Shown here one piece after another: positions 20,797-32,187 of a stretch of 48,727 nt of DNA. The stretch covers positions 8,780,932-8,829,658 of the forward strand of contig CM022678.1 of the NCBI GenBank assembly GCA_012295275.1, given 5' to 3'. A program made the translations under genes and the position numbers. The stretch comes from Chrysomallon squamiferum (Eukaryota; Mollusca; Gastropoda; Neomphalida; Peltospiridae). Every line of letters starts with the position of its first letter. Positions within the stretch are counted from its first letter, which is position 1. Under the pieces are notes generated by a model. That model saw only the letters and a program-made list of their open reading frames with translations, made no database searches and was not told the DNA's origin.

Positions 20797-20906
20797 AAAA
20801 TGAAGAACTGGAGATTTTTTGAGTGTGGCCCTATAATTCATGAATTGAAAGCAATTCTATAGTCATTGAAATTCCTGGAACTAATACAGAACATGTGATG
20901 AAGATA
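20797..20906 (+). CDS. Kinase-like gene, exon with frameshift
   Basis: The block of 110 bases starts KMKNWRFFECGPIIHELKA and hits TAG; the +2 frame then continues NSIVIEIPGTNTEHVMKI to a gtgagt donor. A single missing base would make 111 bases, phase 0 to 0, matching both neighbours. Content suits the helix C to strand 4 part of a kinase N-lobe. Confidence 0.5.
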
Positions 20907-21266
20907 GTGAGTTACTATAAATAAATAAAGCATTTAATTTCCACTGGTTAGTCAATCAAGAGGCATAGAAAAGTGTTTTATTTATTAAAATAGTCCTTTC
21001 ATTGAATTTCCTCTTGTGTACTTTGATTTTATAGGAAATGCTTTCTTGTACTTAACCATACCACTTGGTAAAATTTGTGGAATAGAGATTTTGTTTATGA
21101 TTTATTTTTTTATTCATTCCTTTATTCATTTGTTATTAATAATTTTATTCATAGACTGATATCATCCTTTATGTATCTATACTCTTCATTCATTCCTTTT
21201 TTAATATCCAGACAGTGATTTTCATTCATTAATGTCATGACTGCAGTGTAATAATTTGAATTTCAG

Positions 21267-21402
21267 ATTTCACTTGGAGAATATAACAGAAATGAAGGTG
21301 AATGTATGTTGGATTTAAGAGGTTCCGAAGGCCTTTCCCAACTGCTTTGAATTAGAATTGACCAAAGTAACGTCTATCTTCACATGGAAATAGTTAAACC
21401 AG
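21267..21402 (+). CDS. Kinase-like gene, exon with in-frame TGA
   Basis: Acceptor atttcag, donor CCAG|gtgaga, phase 0 to 1. It reads ISLGEYNRNEGECMLDLRG, SEGLSQLL, TGA, IRIDQSNVYLHMEIVKP: a hinge-like ME..GSL..LL motif followed by a shortened helix E and YLH. The catalytic HRD is absent between MEIV and KPG. TGA may be a former CGA arginine. Confidence 0.55.
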
Positions 21403-21845
21403 GTGAGAACAAGTAAACTTTTATTTTTTATTATTTTTTTTTTTTTTTTTTTTTTTGAATTACTCTTCTGCCTGTGCTATCCAGAAACATTATAGATCAA
21501 ATGTACACACAAGTACTACTATACCTGTTTCGTTTTTATCATTTTATATTCAACTGCAGATAATAAACTTAGGTATAGGTATAATTTTATTAATTGGCTA
21601 ATTACAAATACATTTAATTATGGCTGCATGAAATTTTTGATGCTAGTTGAGAAAGTAAGTAATGCAACATAAATCAGTGTAAAAAAAGAAATTCAAATCA
21701 CAGTATATCATGCATGAAGATACAAAATGTCTTTAGTGTTAAATAAAATATTAGTTCTTATCAGAACTATTTTCATACTGATTTTTGTCAAAGCACATAT
21801 TTGCATATTCTTTCATTCTATTTCATTTTAGTTTTTTTTATTTTA

Positions 21846-21890
<45 letters not shown>

Positions 21891-22111
21891 ATATTCAGCA
21901 AACACACTGAAAGACATCTTGGAGAAGTATGTAATACATGCAGATTGTCACCTAATGTTTGCTCTCCACAATTTCAAAGGTTTACTCAATACAGTCAGAA
22001 GGATGCATAAAAAGAACTGGAGTCACGGAGACCTGCATAGTTTGAAGCATTTTTAATTACTTAGCATATTTACACAGTCCTTAGAATCCCCAAATAGATC
22101 TTATTAAGTAG

Positions 22112-23142
22112 CATCTGACAGTTATTCAGTTATGCAGATATTTCTGTTCCTGTTAACATTCTGTTGATACAACTCCCATCTGACAGTTATTCAGTTATGC
22201 AGATATTTCTATTCCTGTTAACATTCTGTTGATACAACTCCCCATCTGACAGTTATTGAGTTATGCAGATATTTCTGTTCCTGTTAACATTCTGTTGATA
22301 CAACTCCCCATCTGACAGTTATTGAGTTATGCAGATATTTCTGTTCCTGTTAACATTCTTCTGTTGATACAACTCCCCATCTGACAGTTATTGAGTTATG
22401 CAGATATTTCTGTTCCTGTTAACATTCTGTTGATACAACTCCCCATCTGACAGTTATTGAGTTATGCAGATATTTCTGTTCCTGTTAACATTCTGTTGAT
22501 ACAACTCCCCATCTGACAGTTATTGAGTTATGCAGATATTTCTGTTCCTGTTAACATTCTGTTGATACAACTCCCCATCTGACAGTTATTGAGTTATGCA
22601 GATATTTCTGTTCCTGTTAACATTCTGTTGATACAACTCCCCATCTGACAGTTAGTTTGCAGATATTCCAGATATTTCCCATCTGACAGTTATTGAGTTA
22701 TGCAGATATTTCTGTTCCTGTTAACATTCTGTTGATACAACTCCCATCTGACAGTTATTGAGTTATGCAGATATTTCTGTTCCTGTTAACATTCTGTTGA
22801 TACAACTCCCCATCTGACAGTTATTGAGTTATGCAGATATTTCTGTTCCTGTTAACAACATTCTGTTGATACAACTCCCATCTGACAGTTATTGAGTTAT
22901 GCAGATATTTCTGTTCCTGTTAACATTCTGTTGATACAACTCCCCATCTGACAGTTATTGAGTTATGCAGATATTTCTGTTCCTGTTAACATTCTGTTGA
23001 TACAACTCCCCATCTGACAGTTATTGAGTTATGCAGATATTTCTGTTCCTGTTAACATTCTGTTGATACAACTCCCCATCTGACAGTTATTGAGTTATGC
23101 AGATATTTCTGTTCCTGTTAACATTCTGTTGATACAACTCCC
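22112..23142. repeat. 66-bp minisatellite, about 15-16 copies
   Basis: Unit of about 66 bp beginning CATCTGACAGTTATTGAGTT and ending GTTGATACAACTCCC, highly homogeneous. The first two copies have TTATTCAG instead of TTATTGAG; one unit near 22645-22680 is truncated and rearranged, and single units carry short insertions (22358, 22856). It lies within the intron between the 21267 and 23811 exons. Confidence 0.97.
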
Positions 23143-23314
23143 ATGTCCCTAGATTGTGTGGCTGTAAAAATGTGTCTAATTAAAACCACTGAAAATTCAG
23201 ACTAAACTTAACTATATGAATAGAGATTAGAGAAACTTTTTAGAAAAAGATCAATGTATGTAAATAAAATTTTATTTTTATTATAATCGTTTTTACTGAA
23301 GCATTTTTAAGTGA

Positions 23315-23316
<2 letters not shown>

Positions 23317-23346
<30 letters not shown>
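23317..23346. repeat. Poly-A tract
   Basis: A run of about 29 A. Confidence 0.9.
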
Positions 23347-23348
<2 letters not shown>

Positions 23349-23602
23349 ATTACAAAGAAAATTTTCAGTGGCAACTCAAAAGTGAGTAATGCAATTTAAT
23401 CCCCGATTTGATTCATAAGATCTCATTTTCAGCATCAAGCACTGTCAGTTTTATAAAACAGATAATCTATTTCGTAAATGTGATTTTATCTTTAGATTTA
23501 AAAATAAAGTTGATTGAACTAATTGTTTCAACCATATCAGTGAAAAGATTAAAAAATAGAAAATGTTTCATAAAAGAAATAAGAACAGCAGACTGAACAT
23601 GA

Positions 23603-23678
23603 TCTTTTTGTATTTGTCATCTTTTTGTATTTGTCATCTTTTTGTGTTTGTCATCTTTTTGTGTTTGTCATCTTTTTA
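23603..23678. repeat. 17-bp tandem repeat
   Basis: Four full copies of CTTTTTGTRTTTGTCAT plus a partial fifth. Confidence 0.92.
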
Positions 23679-23810
23679 ACAGTTGTGTGGTAAAAGTTCT
23701 GAAATAAAATGACTCAATATTAAATTTAAAAAATAACAATAAAAATAAAATAAGTACAAGAAAGCTGTTTTATCCATTTCTATTTATTTATTTATTTATT
23801 TATATTCCAG

Positions 23811-24004
23811 GTGGCAATGTAATGATCCATAAACAGTCTCTAACAGTCATAGATTTTGGTAAAGCACTTAAAATTACAAATGCAGACCATTCAGCTGCTA
23901 AAGACGACATTGTTTGGATTGTCGCACTAGTTTGCAGTCTCTACACTGGAAAACCGGTTGCTTTTGCTCAGCTGAAATCTGATTATGAAACAACGCTTGC
24001 AAAG
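23811..24004 (+). CDS. Kinase-like gene, exon with DFG motif
   Basis: Acceptor attccag, donor AAG|gtaaaa, 194 bases, no stop, phase 1 to 0. Reads GGNVMIHKQSLTVIDFGKAL, then after a very short activation segment KDDIVWIVALVCSLYTGKP, the helix F (DVW..G..L..L.TGKPPF) pattern. The APE motif is missing. This is the best evidence for a kinase fold. Confidence 0.7.
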
Positions 24005-24679
24005 GTAAAAATAGAAATAATATTCAACTTGTGCACACTTATTGTTGTTGTTATCTATATTATTATCGATATTTTTATTCCTTTGTTATTGTTAATATCT
24101 GTATCATCATTACTAATATTATTATTGTTATTATATCATCATTATTATTATTTTGAATACATTCAAAATTATTACAGTAAGTATTATTGGTAAGTATTAT
24201 TATTTTTGTTTTAGTTCATGTTATTAATAAATATGTGTTGTTTTAATGGGGTTTTTTCTTATTATTAAAATGACTTATTTTACATCTAATTTGATTAATT
24301 TTATTTTATTTATTATTTATTTACGTTTATTTATTTATTTATTTGCAAGCTCTGTGAAAAATTAAAGTTGAGTTTGTTATTGTTAATATCCAGTATCATT
24401 ATTACTCATTTTTAATGTTGCTGTTATTATTATCCTTATTATTTTGAATATATTCAAAATTATTGTCTAAACTGTATTTTTGATGATAAAAAAATTAAAA
24501 ACAATCATCAGTAATTATTATTACCTTCTTTGTTGATGACACTCTTATTGTTGTTGCTGTTATTAATAATATTGCTGTTGTTTCTCATTTTTACAACCAT
24601 TATTTTTTCTTTTGTTACTCATCATACTAAAGCAATATACAATCTGTATTTAATATATGTTCAAACTTCCACTTTACAG

Positions 24680-24760
24680 TTTAATGGTTTCTTCAGTGTT
24701 GTTGAAGAAATTGTTCTTACATTGTTGTATCTACATATGTATGATAAATTGATCGGATAA
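24680..24760 (+). pseudogene. Decayed kinase-like exon copy
   Basis: After tttacag it reads FNGFFSVVEEIVLTLLYLHM and YDKLIG then stop. It resembles the 25093 exon (DGFFKIVKEILHIIDKFG) and is itself repeated, more damaged, at 26464. Confidence 0.4.
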
Positions 24761-25092
24761 TACTGTAACAGCCAAAAAATTGAAATAAGAATAGTGTATT
24801 GTAGTAAATGGAGTGTGTTATCTATGATACATTATGAGTTGTCTTAAAAATGTACGTATTGGAACAAAGAAAGTTTAATTTCAGTTGGTTATATTATATT
24901 CAGGTTTAGAGCAGAATCCTCATCATCTGCAAGAAATGTCTCCAAGTGGAGCTACAGAAAAGAGGTGATGTGTGAAATCGGAGTTGTTGTTTGTTTTCTT
25001 TTTGTTTTGTTGCAGTTGTTGTTGCTGTTTATTAATAATATTGCTTTTGTTTCTCATTATTACAGTTATTATTTTTTTTTTCTTTCTTCAAG

Positions 25093-25231
25093 TACCTTAA
25101 TACTTCAGATGGATTTTTCAAGATTGTTAAAGAGATCTTGCATATCATAGACAAGTTTGGAGATAATACAGAAAGTTATCAGAGTAAAATTGATGAAGTA
25201 ATTTCGAAGATAGATAAACAGCTTGAAAAGG
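25093..25231 (+). CDS. Kinase-like gene, exon
   Basis: Acceptor cttcaag, donor AAGG|gtatgt, 139 bases, phase 0 to 1, no stop. It reads YLNTSDGFFKIVKEILHIID, then an amphipathic helix KIDEVISKIDKQLEK. Phase fits both the 23811 exon and the 25745 exon. Confidence 0.55.
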
Positions 25232-25744
25232 GTATGTACCAGACTGATTAGACCCTTTATATTTTATTAGCTTAAATTTTTTTATTATTATTATATATTT
25301 TTTTTTCTGTGAGTACGTTTTGATAATTTAGTTATAAGATGTAGAATTCTGACTGATAATTAATTACGTTCCACAGGTGATTAGTGCCAGGGATGAAGAG
25401 GTGTGTTATATCAAGTAGAAATATGTTCAGTTTTGATTATTTAGTTATTCAATTTTCATGTGTTTGTTCATTCATTTATTCATTCAATACCTCAGTTATT
25501 TATATATTTATTTTTCGTTATTTAATGTTATTCCTTTCTTGTTTTGTTTTTTTGTTTTTTTTCCAATGTCTTGTTTTTGGGGTTTTTTTTATCGTTCGTT
25601 GTCTTACTGGTTTTTTTCTTTCTTTCTTTCATCATCTGTCACTTTATACAGGTTCATTTTAAATAATTTATTTGGATTAATGTTGACCTAAAACAATTGT
25701 TTATTCTGATGAGATACTTTTTTATTTTTTTCATGAAATTGTAG

Positions 25745-25783
25745 AACCTGAATTTCAAGATCTCCATCGTAATTCAGTGAAAG
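25745..25783 (+). CDS. Kinase-like gene, small exon
   Basis: 39 bases, acceptor attgtag, donor AAAG|gtcagt, phase 1 to 1. Reads EPEFQDLHRNSVK. Confidence 0.45.
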
Positions 25784-26095
25784 GTCAGTAAAGATTAAAG
25801 TTCAATTATGATGAGTGGTTGATGCAGAAAGGTGAAGGTTACTCAATAAACAGGACATAAAGATTAGAATATTAATATATTTTGATAATCTGTCGGTATA
25901 TCTGAGAAGAATATTTGTCTTTAATTAAAAAATAACTAATAAAAACACAAATACCACACATTATTTAATTATGTGTCGAAAGGTTTAAAATACTTTTGTT
26001 AAGGGTTATGAAAATATCTGTGTGAAAATTTTGATATTTATCTATGAGTTGTACTAAAAAATGTACACATTAGAGCCAGAAAAGTTCAATTTCAG

Positions 26096-26174
26096 TTGAT
26101 TATAATATTAATGAACATTTAAATGAGAGAATTAGGACATTTGAAAAATGTTATTTAAGGGAATCAAAATACAG
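26096..26174 (+). CDS. Kinase-like C-lobe exon, copy 1
   Basis: Acceptor atttcag, phase 1 entry. Reads VDYNINEHLNERIRTFEKCY then LRESKYR. N-E-x-L-x-x-x-I-R-x-x-x-K with a final basic motif is reminiscent of kinase subdomain XI. Confidence 0.4.
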
Positions 26175-26705
26175 GTTCTAATTTTTTATTTTTGTTTTAT
26201 TTATATTATCATTATTATCTGTTACTTATATTTTTATTTTTTTTTTATTATTAATTCTTTTGATTTTTAGATATTTACTAATGTCCTTATTGGGAAAATT
26301 GAAGTATCTTTCTCTATGAGTTTATTATCAAGATTTTATTAATTTTCAATTTGACACCAGATTTTTATTTTTATTATTATTATTACTATTTTTTATTATT
26401 ATTGATCATAGTAAAGCAACACACAATCTGTATTTAATTTACATTCAAACTTCCACTTTACAGTTTAATGGTGTCTTCAGTGTTGTTGAATAAGTTGTTC
26501 TTACATTGTTGTATCTACATGTATGTGAAATATTGATTGTCTAACATTGTAGCAGGTGCTAAAAATAGAAATGGGAATTACGTATAATAGTAAATAGATG
26601 TTTAGTTATAAGAATAATGTATAGTAGTAAATAGTGTTTTATCTATGATACATTTGGAGCTGCCTTCAAAATGTACGTTTTGGAATAAAGAAAGTTTAAT
26701 TTCAG

Positions 26706-26789
26706 TTGGTTATATTATTAATGAAAACTTAAATGAGAGAATTAGGACATTAGCAAAACAATTGTTACATAAGGGACTTAAAATATTGG
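26706..26789 (+). CDS. Kinase-like C-lobe exon, copy 2
   Basis: Acceptor atttcag, donor TTGG|gttttt, 84 bases, open throughout: VGYIINENLNERIRTLAKQL then LHKGLKILG. It is the least damaged of the three copies. Confidence 0.45.
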
Positions 26790-27175
26790 GTTTTTTTTTA
26801 TTTTTTTTTATTTATTTATTTATTTTTTTTTTTTTTTAAATTTAAATACATTTTTTATTAAAAATTATTTCAGATTTGTAAAATTTTGATACAAGAGTGT
26901 GTGTCATTTTTCTCATTGTGCAGTAGCTGTTGTTTTTTTTTTTTTTTTTTTACTGTTACCTTTTTTTTTTTTTCAGGATTTTGTTTATTTTTCAATTTTT
27001 AATTTTATTGGTTTTTAGATATGAGAAAATTGAAACATTTTTCTCTGCTTTGAGTTTATTATCAAGATTTCTTTTTTTTCATAGTGTCAACAAACTGATT
27101 TATTTTAGAGCATAGTCCAGGAAAAAACAGTGCAATTTTAAAGACTTAAATTAATGTTTTATTTCCATTTTCAGG

Positions 27176-27350
27176 TGAATGGTACCATGTAGCAGGACGT
27201 TAGGACTCATTTGGAACAGTCGCAGTGGAGGTGCACAACAAGTTGGGATTTTACGGAGTTCTGTGGAAAACATCAGGCGAGAAATTAGGAGAATTCCAAG
27301 AGATATGTCAACAACTTTAATGATTCAGCAGTGTGGGGCTTGGATTGAAC
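27176..27350 (+). pseudogene. N-lobe-like kinase fragment, out of order
   Basis: After attttcag the phase-1 frame reads GEWYHVAGR, TAG, DSFGTVAVEVHNKLGFYGVL, WKTSGEKLGEFQEI, CQQL, stop. G-R-x-S-F-G-x-V followed by a lysine-bearing strand (GVLWKT) is like a kinase glycine loop and strand 3, yet it lies downstream of the C-lobe exons. Either a second kinase copy begins here or exons were shuffled. Confidence 0.4.
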
Positions 27351-28072
27351 ATGTTATTAATTACTAGAAAATACAAGATAGTATGCAGACGTCCATGGGC
27401 TCTTTAGAAGCTGTATTGTAAATTAGGGGAAGTTCCGTTATTTTATAAACTAACAAACACTGGGATTAACAAACTCAAAATTGGCATTTAATGTTGCAAA
27501 GTAAATTCAGAAAGGTATAACATTTGTTTATTCTGATGATATACATTTTTTTTTTTACAAGAAATTTGGATGACATGCATAAGAAATGTCCAGACATTAT
27601 AGATATCCAATATAATTCAAAAATAATTAAAGTTAAAAGTTCAGATGTGAGTGCAAATTAAAAAGACACAGATTAGAAGTTTAATATTTATTTTTATTAA
27701 CTATCAACACATTTGAGAAGAATATTTTTCTCTAATTAAAAAAATAATAATGACACAAATATCATATTATTTAATTATGTGTCGAAAGGTTTAAAATATA
27801 TTTATGTTACTGGTTATGAAAATATGTGTAAAAATTGTTTTTTTTTTTGTGTTTTTTTTATAAATTGTGCTTCTTTTAATACATTGTCTTGTCAATAGAG
27901 TAAGGAAATATTTATAATATGTAAAATTCTGATTATGTTTACTATTAAAACGCTCTTTATTTAGAGTTTTAAATTTTGTAAAAATGTAATTAATTTTATA
28001 ACAACTTTTTTGATATTTTACAAGATTTGTGTTCAAAATGTATGTATTAGAACAAACAAAATTTAATTACAG

Positions 28073-28155
28073 TTGATTACATTATTAATGAAAATTTAAA
28101 TGAGAGAATTAGGACATTAAGAAAAATATTGTTACATAAGCAGACTTAAAATATA
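28073..28155 (+). pseudogene. Kinase-like C-lobe exon, copy 3 (stop)
   Basis: Reads VDYIINENLNERIRTLRKIL then LHKQT and TAA. Clearly the same exon as at 26096 and 26706, with the end lost. Confidence 0.5.
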
Positions 28156-28449
28156 GGTTTTTTTTTTTTTTTACTTATATTATTTATCATTTTTGTCTTG
28201 TTAAAAGTTATTTCTGATTTATAAACCTGATACAAGAGTGTGTGTAATTTTTTATCATTACTGTGCAGTAGGTTTAATTTTTTTCTTTTATACTTTTTCT
28301 TTTGGTTTTTGTAATTTTTTTTTTTTTTTTTTTTTTTCCAATTTTTTATTTTATTCATTTTTAGATATTTACTAATGTCCTTATTGAATAAATTTAAATA
28401 TTTTTCTGTACTATGAGTTTATTTAAGATTTTTTTTTTTTTTTAAACTG

Positions 28450-28663
28450 AATTGTTTTAAAATTGTATGTGTTTTCAGTGGTTTATTTATTATTGTTATT
28501 GTTGTTCTTTGATTTTTTCAAATTTCACCTCATTACGTTAATTTAAATAATTGAACATTTTAGCCTTGATTTAAAGCCACTGACAATTTTTTTTTTTTTT
28601 TTTTTAAATTGGTCATCATAAAGTTTATTATGTAAAGTTTATTTATTTATGTATTTATTAATA

Positions 28664-28694
<31 letters not shown>

Positions 28695-29303
28695 GTTTTT
28701 AAAAGTTTTCTTATCTTTGTAAATAGTTTTTGTTGCATTACTAACAATTTATTTCTGGCTTTTAATAATCTTCAAGATACAAATCTGTAATTTAAGATCT
28801 GAAGTTAAGGGTAGTTAAAATAACTGGCATAGAAGAAGCTGATATTTCCAGTTTTAGCATGACCACACAAGAAAATGGTAGAAATGGGTGTCTGACGTAC
28901 ACCTTTCAAATTTTGTATGACTTATAAATGTAATAAAGAGTTTGAAGTAGCTTTTGACTCAGTGTAATTGTGTGTGTTTGAGTGAGTGGGAAAAAGCATC
29001 AATATATCTTATTTGAGATTTTGTCTTCTTCACTTTTTCCCATAATGAGATATTATTACTATAATCATCAGTTACAGAGTAACTACATCACAAACATTGT
29101 CCTTGTTTGCTTGCACCTCCTCACAAGTCTGATACTCATCTGTCATATCAGTGTGAAATGTTTATAGTATTGTTAAATGGCATTAACATTTTGAATTTGA
29201 TTTTTAGTAGACAGACAGAAGGTTGTGATACTCTGTTTCAAATAGGAATAACTTTAAACGTGAAAGACGTTGATTTTTTTAATCTGGATTTTAATTTTTA
29301 TAG
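28450..29303. other. Non-genic T-rich stretch
   Basis: Long T runs (28430-28444, 28588-28606, 28666-28692) and no exon I can support. Confidence 0.4.
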
Positions 29304-29875
29304 CGCAATCTGGTTTTAACAACCAGTCTTGAAAACGAACGACTCAAATCTGAAATTATGACAAATTTGCTCGACATGGCAGGAGTAAATATACCTGATA
29401 CTGTGGATGTAAAAAAAGAAATATGAGAAAAAATTTCGAACTCTCCTCCGAAACGAACCAGTTGACCAACGAGAAGTGATTTATGCAGAGACACCACTCG
29501 CCATCGGGGAGATCCAGGTCACATGGATACAGCAGAAAATGGCAGATGCAGTTCCGGCAGTAATACACATACCTAGTATTTGTGTACAAAAAAACAACAA
29601 AACTACTGAAAGTGTAGTGGAAACTAACAGTGCCAAGTGTCAGTGGAATTGAAAATGACATTCCTGGAAAAGAAAGACTGCACCCACTAGATCTCAGGTG
29701 AGAAACGAAGAGCTGTACAAAATAATGAAAGGCAATAACATTAAATAAGATACTGAAGATGAAACGAGAGAGTTACAGACGGATTGATGTTGACATTTCT
29801 AGCCGGAACATTTCGTCGCAGCTCGTTTGTTACGTTTATCATGGTGGTGTGCAGCTGCTGGAACTAAAACGATGA
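29304..29875 (+). repeat. Dispersed coding-like element, most complete copy
   Basis: Three plus-strand frames in succession look coding. At 29304-29425 an acceptor-like tttatag is followed by RNLVLTTSLENERLKSEIMT and NLLDMAGVNIPDTVDVKKEI, then TGA and EKISNSPPKRT. At 29455-29652 the next frame reads EPVDQREVIYAETPLAIGE, QVTWIQQKMADAVPAVIHIP and on to a stop. At 29759-29875 KRESYRRIDVDISSRNISSQ and LVCYVYHGGVQLLELKR end at TGA. Parts recur at 8785-9010 and 15515-15670. I infer a decayed ORF of a mobile element of unknown type. Confidence 0.55.
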
Positions 29876-29945
29876 CGCTTGTATTTGAATTTGTATTTAA
29901 TTATCAACTGAAAGTGTTTTGTTTTATTTTCTTTCTTTCCCAAAG

Positions 29946-30006
29946 GGTTATGAAACAACTGCTCCATTTGGAAAAGCTCTGGAGATGTCAAGGAGATACA
30001 CAGAAG
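29946..30006 (+). CDS. Isolated exon, unknown gene
   Basis: Acceptor cccaaag, donor GAAG|gtgaac, 61 bases. Reads GYETTAPFGKALEMSRRYTE. No known domain; its phase (0 to 1) does not join directly to the IRAG-like exon at 31674. Confidence 0.35.
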
Positions 30007-30852
30007 GTGAACAATCTTTAAATTTTAAAGTTCTTAGTAATCTGTATCTAAGAAAACATAGTAACAGAAATGATTATGATAATAATGGTGATGATTATGC
30101 TAATGTTAATATAATAATAATAATAATAACAACAATAATAATAATAAATATTATTAACTTTAATTTTTGTGTTAAGGCAAAAATGTATTTTTATATCATG
30201 TTTTTGTTTTTGACACTCAATGTTGATCCTAATAATTAAGGAAATATATATTTTTTTTATAAATAATTTTTATTTTTCTATAATAAACCTTAACAGTTTT
30301 TAAGTAAAGTTGGGAATTACACAAACATAGCAAAACTTAACTATGATCTATATATGTAGCTAACCTGAAATATATTTTCTTTGATTTTTATTGATGAATT
30401 TGTTTTTATTTTATGAGATATATTCCTGTCACTGTTTTATGCTCATCATAAATAATTATTAGTAGCCAGGATGCCTGCCAAAAATGTCTGCTAGATCATT
30501 GTAGAAGTTCAAGATGAAAGAGGAAATAAAAGAGAGAAATATACTCAGTGAATACAGAGAGAACAAACTGAAAGCTGGAAACCATTTTGAGTTAGTTAAT
30601 TGTGGCTAATCCAGCTTTACTTCCAAAATTGCTAAATAAATAATCTTGATTTGCAAAGTTAATTGTGCAAGCTGAAAATAAATATCTTACTAATTTGGAG
30701 AGAAAAATCTGAAGATGACAAATTCATCTGATATGAGAGTAGTCAGACAGAGGAATTCATAAAACAGAAACATTTTCTTAAGTAAATGGTCTGGATATAT
30801 TTTACAATAATAAATAATAATAATGTGTTTAAATACTTATGTACATATAAAC

Positions 30853-31133
30853 GCAGGGCTTATAATGGCCAGTCACCAAATGCTACCAAATTTCTGTTTG
30901 GGTGACTGGGATGTTAAAAAAAAGATATGATTTTTCTTTCTCTTGACATATGTTGGTATATTTGCATAAGTGACTCTTCAAAGCATATTTTTTATCTTAC
31001 AAAAATTAATGATGAAGTGAGTACAGGTTTTCCTACACTCAAAAGCTGAAACATGAATATTTTTTTGTTTGGGCCACCAAAAACAAATTAGGGTCACTCA
31101 ATTTATTTCAGATGAGTTTCGAGCCTTGTATGT
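30853..31133 (+). repeat. Dispersed repeat with inverted partner at 41285-41398
   Basis: GCAGGGCTTATAATGGCCAG ... CCAAATGCTACCAAA ... GGTGACTGGGATGTTA corresponds to the reverse complement of 41318-41396. The right edge (GTTTCGAGCCTTGTA) is a degraded inverted copy of its left edge, so the element may be a foldback/MITE type. Confidence 0.6.
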
Positions 31134-31163
31134 ATGTTTGTATTTACTTACATATGGTGTCTT

Positions 31164-31167
31164 TTGT

Positions 31168-31201
<34 letters not shown>

Positions 31202-31203
31202 TT
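31164..31203. repeat. (TG)n microsatellite
   Basis: About 18 TG units, slightly interrupted. Confidence 0.93.
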
Positions 31204-31673
31204 TTGTGGTATTAAATGCTTTGTTTTGTTAGAGTCATCTGATTGTGTGTAATCTTGTCTGCACTGTGTGTACACTGAATCCCACTAACGGGGTTTGAGC
31301 AAACACCTGATTAAAACATGCATGTTGATATCTTCAGCCCTAGTTTTCAGTTTTGTATTGAAATCATGTATAATTACATGTAACATGACATGATATCTTC
31401 AGTCCTGTTTAAATCATGTCATGCATGACATGATATGTACTGTATTTAAATCATGCAGAGTTTTTACAGATATGTGCATTTTATTTATATTGATTTTTTA
31501 TATTATGCTGGGGTTTCCTTATTTCAAAACATTAGTTAAATTAGTTCAGGAAAGACCTTTTGAGTTCAGCAGTTCATGTTGCATCCATCATTTTTTAACT
31601 AGCAAAATTCAGCAATATCAGATTTGTTTTCCCCATTAGGACAGCTGTCTCATCTGTGTATTTTTAATTTCAG

Positions 31674-31703
31674 TTCACCAACTTATCAGATGAAGAAATC
31701 AAA
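31674..31703 (+). CDS. IRAG-like micro-exon
   Basis: 30 bases, acceptor atttcag, donor AAA|gtaagt, phase 0 to 0: FTNLSDEEIK, the family's L-[ST]-[DE]-EE-[LIV] entry to the MRVI1 domain. Confidence 0.6.
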
Positions 31704-32187
31704 GTAAGTAAATTTGTGTTCTTCATTTATTTAGAATTTTACTTAAAAATGCGATTTATTTGTTATTTTAGATTAATGATATCACAATTTTTGATTAATG
31801 ATAAGTCTTTGAGATCTTTCAGTGTGAAAAAAATACTTATGTAAAAAAAAAAAATATTATTTATTCAGTTATGGTTTTTTTCTTTGTTTTGGAGACAGTG
31901 TATGCTTTTAGTTTTTATTAAGTCAGTTATAATTCTTTTTTTTTCACATTTATGTTTAACTTATTATACTAGACAATCTTCACACAAACACAAAATGTAT
32001 ATCTTATGGCGTATCCTCAGTCTATCAGGAATTTTATGTTTCCTGTTTACAAAATGATGTCAAAACTAATAAAATTATTATTTTATTAACATACATTATT
32101 ATTTTCAATATAATGTCAGTTTAATGTCTTTACATTAGCTTTTGATTGTATTTATATATTATGGTGTATTTTTGGTATTTTAAACAG

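Larger units (their letters stand above)
18621..28155 (+). pseudogene. Protein-kinase-like gene, broken, with duplicated C-lobe exons
   Basis: At least eight exon-like blocks from 18621 to 24004 join in consistent phases: an acidic, Ser/Thr-rich N-terminal region, then kinase-like strands, a hinge-like segment, and an exon with KPGGNVMI...VIDFGKA (subdomains VIb-VII). Lesions: a frameshift in the 20797 exon, an in-frame TGA in the 21267 exon, and loss of the HRD motif. C-lobe-like exons follow and are repeated several times to 28155, and an N-lobe-like block lies out of order at 27176. The short activation segment and the DFGKAL sequence faintly recall MAP3K14/NIK-type kinases, but I do not assign an orthologue. 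It could also be a pseudokinase gene with assembly errors. Confidence 0.6.
24620..28450 (+). repeat. Overlapping tandem duplications of kinase-exon segments
   Basis: Segment 24620-24900 recurs at 26405-26730; 25690-26170 recurs at 27515-28160; the flank with GATACAAGAGTGTGTGT recurs at 26888 and 28228; TTTTTAGATATTTACTAATG recurs at 26266 and 28360, with a shorter form at 27013. The duplicated pieces contain exon copies. T-rich runs fill the joints. Confidence 0.75.
30007..31673. other. Non-genic stretch
   Basis: Apart from AAT repeats (30112-30145), the dispersed repeat at 30853-31133 and a TG run, nothing supports a gene. Confidence 0.45.

Noticed and set aside
22112-23142. CRISPR-like array
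   Set aside because: The 66-bp units are contiguous with no unique spacers, in an intron-bearing animal sequence.
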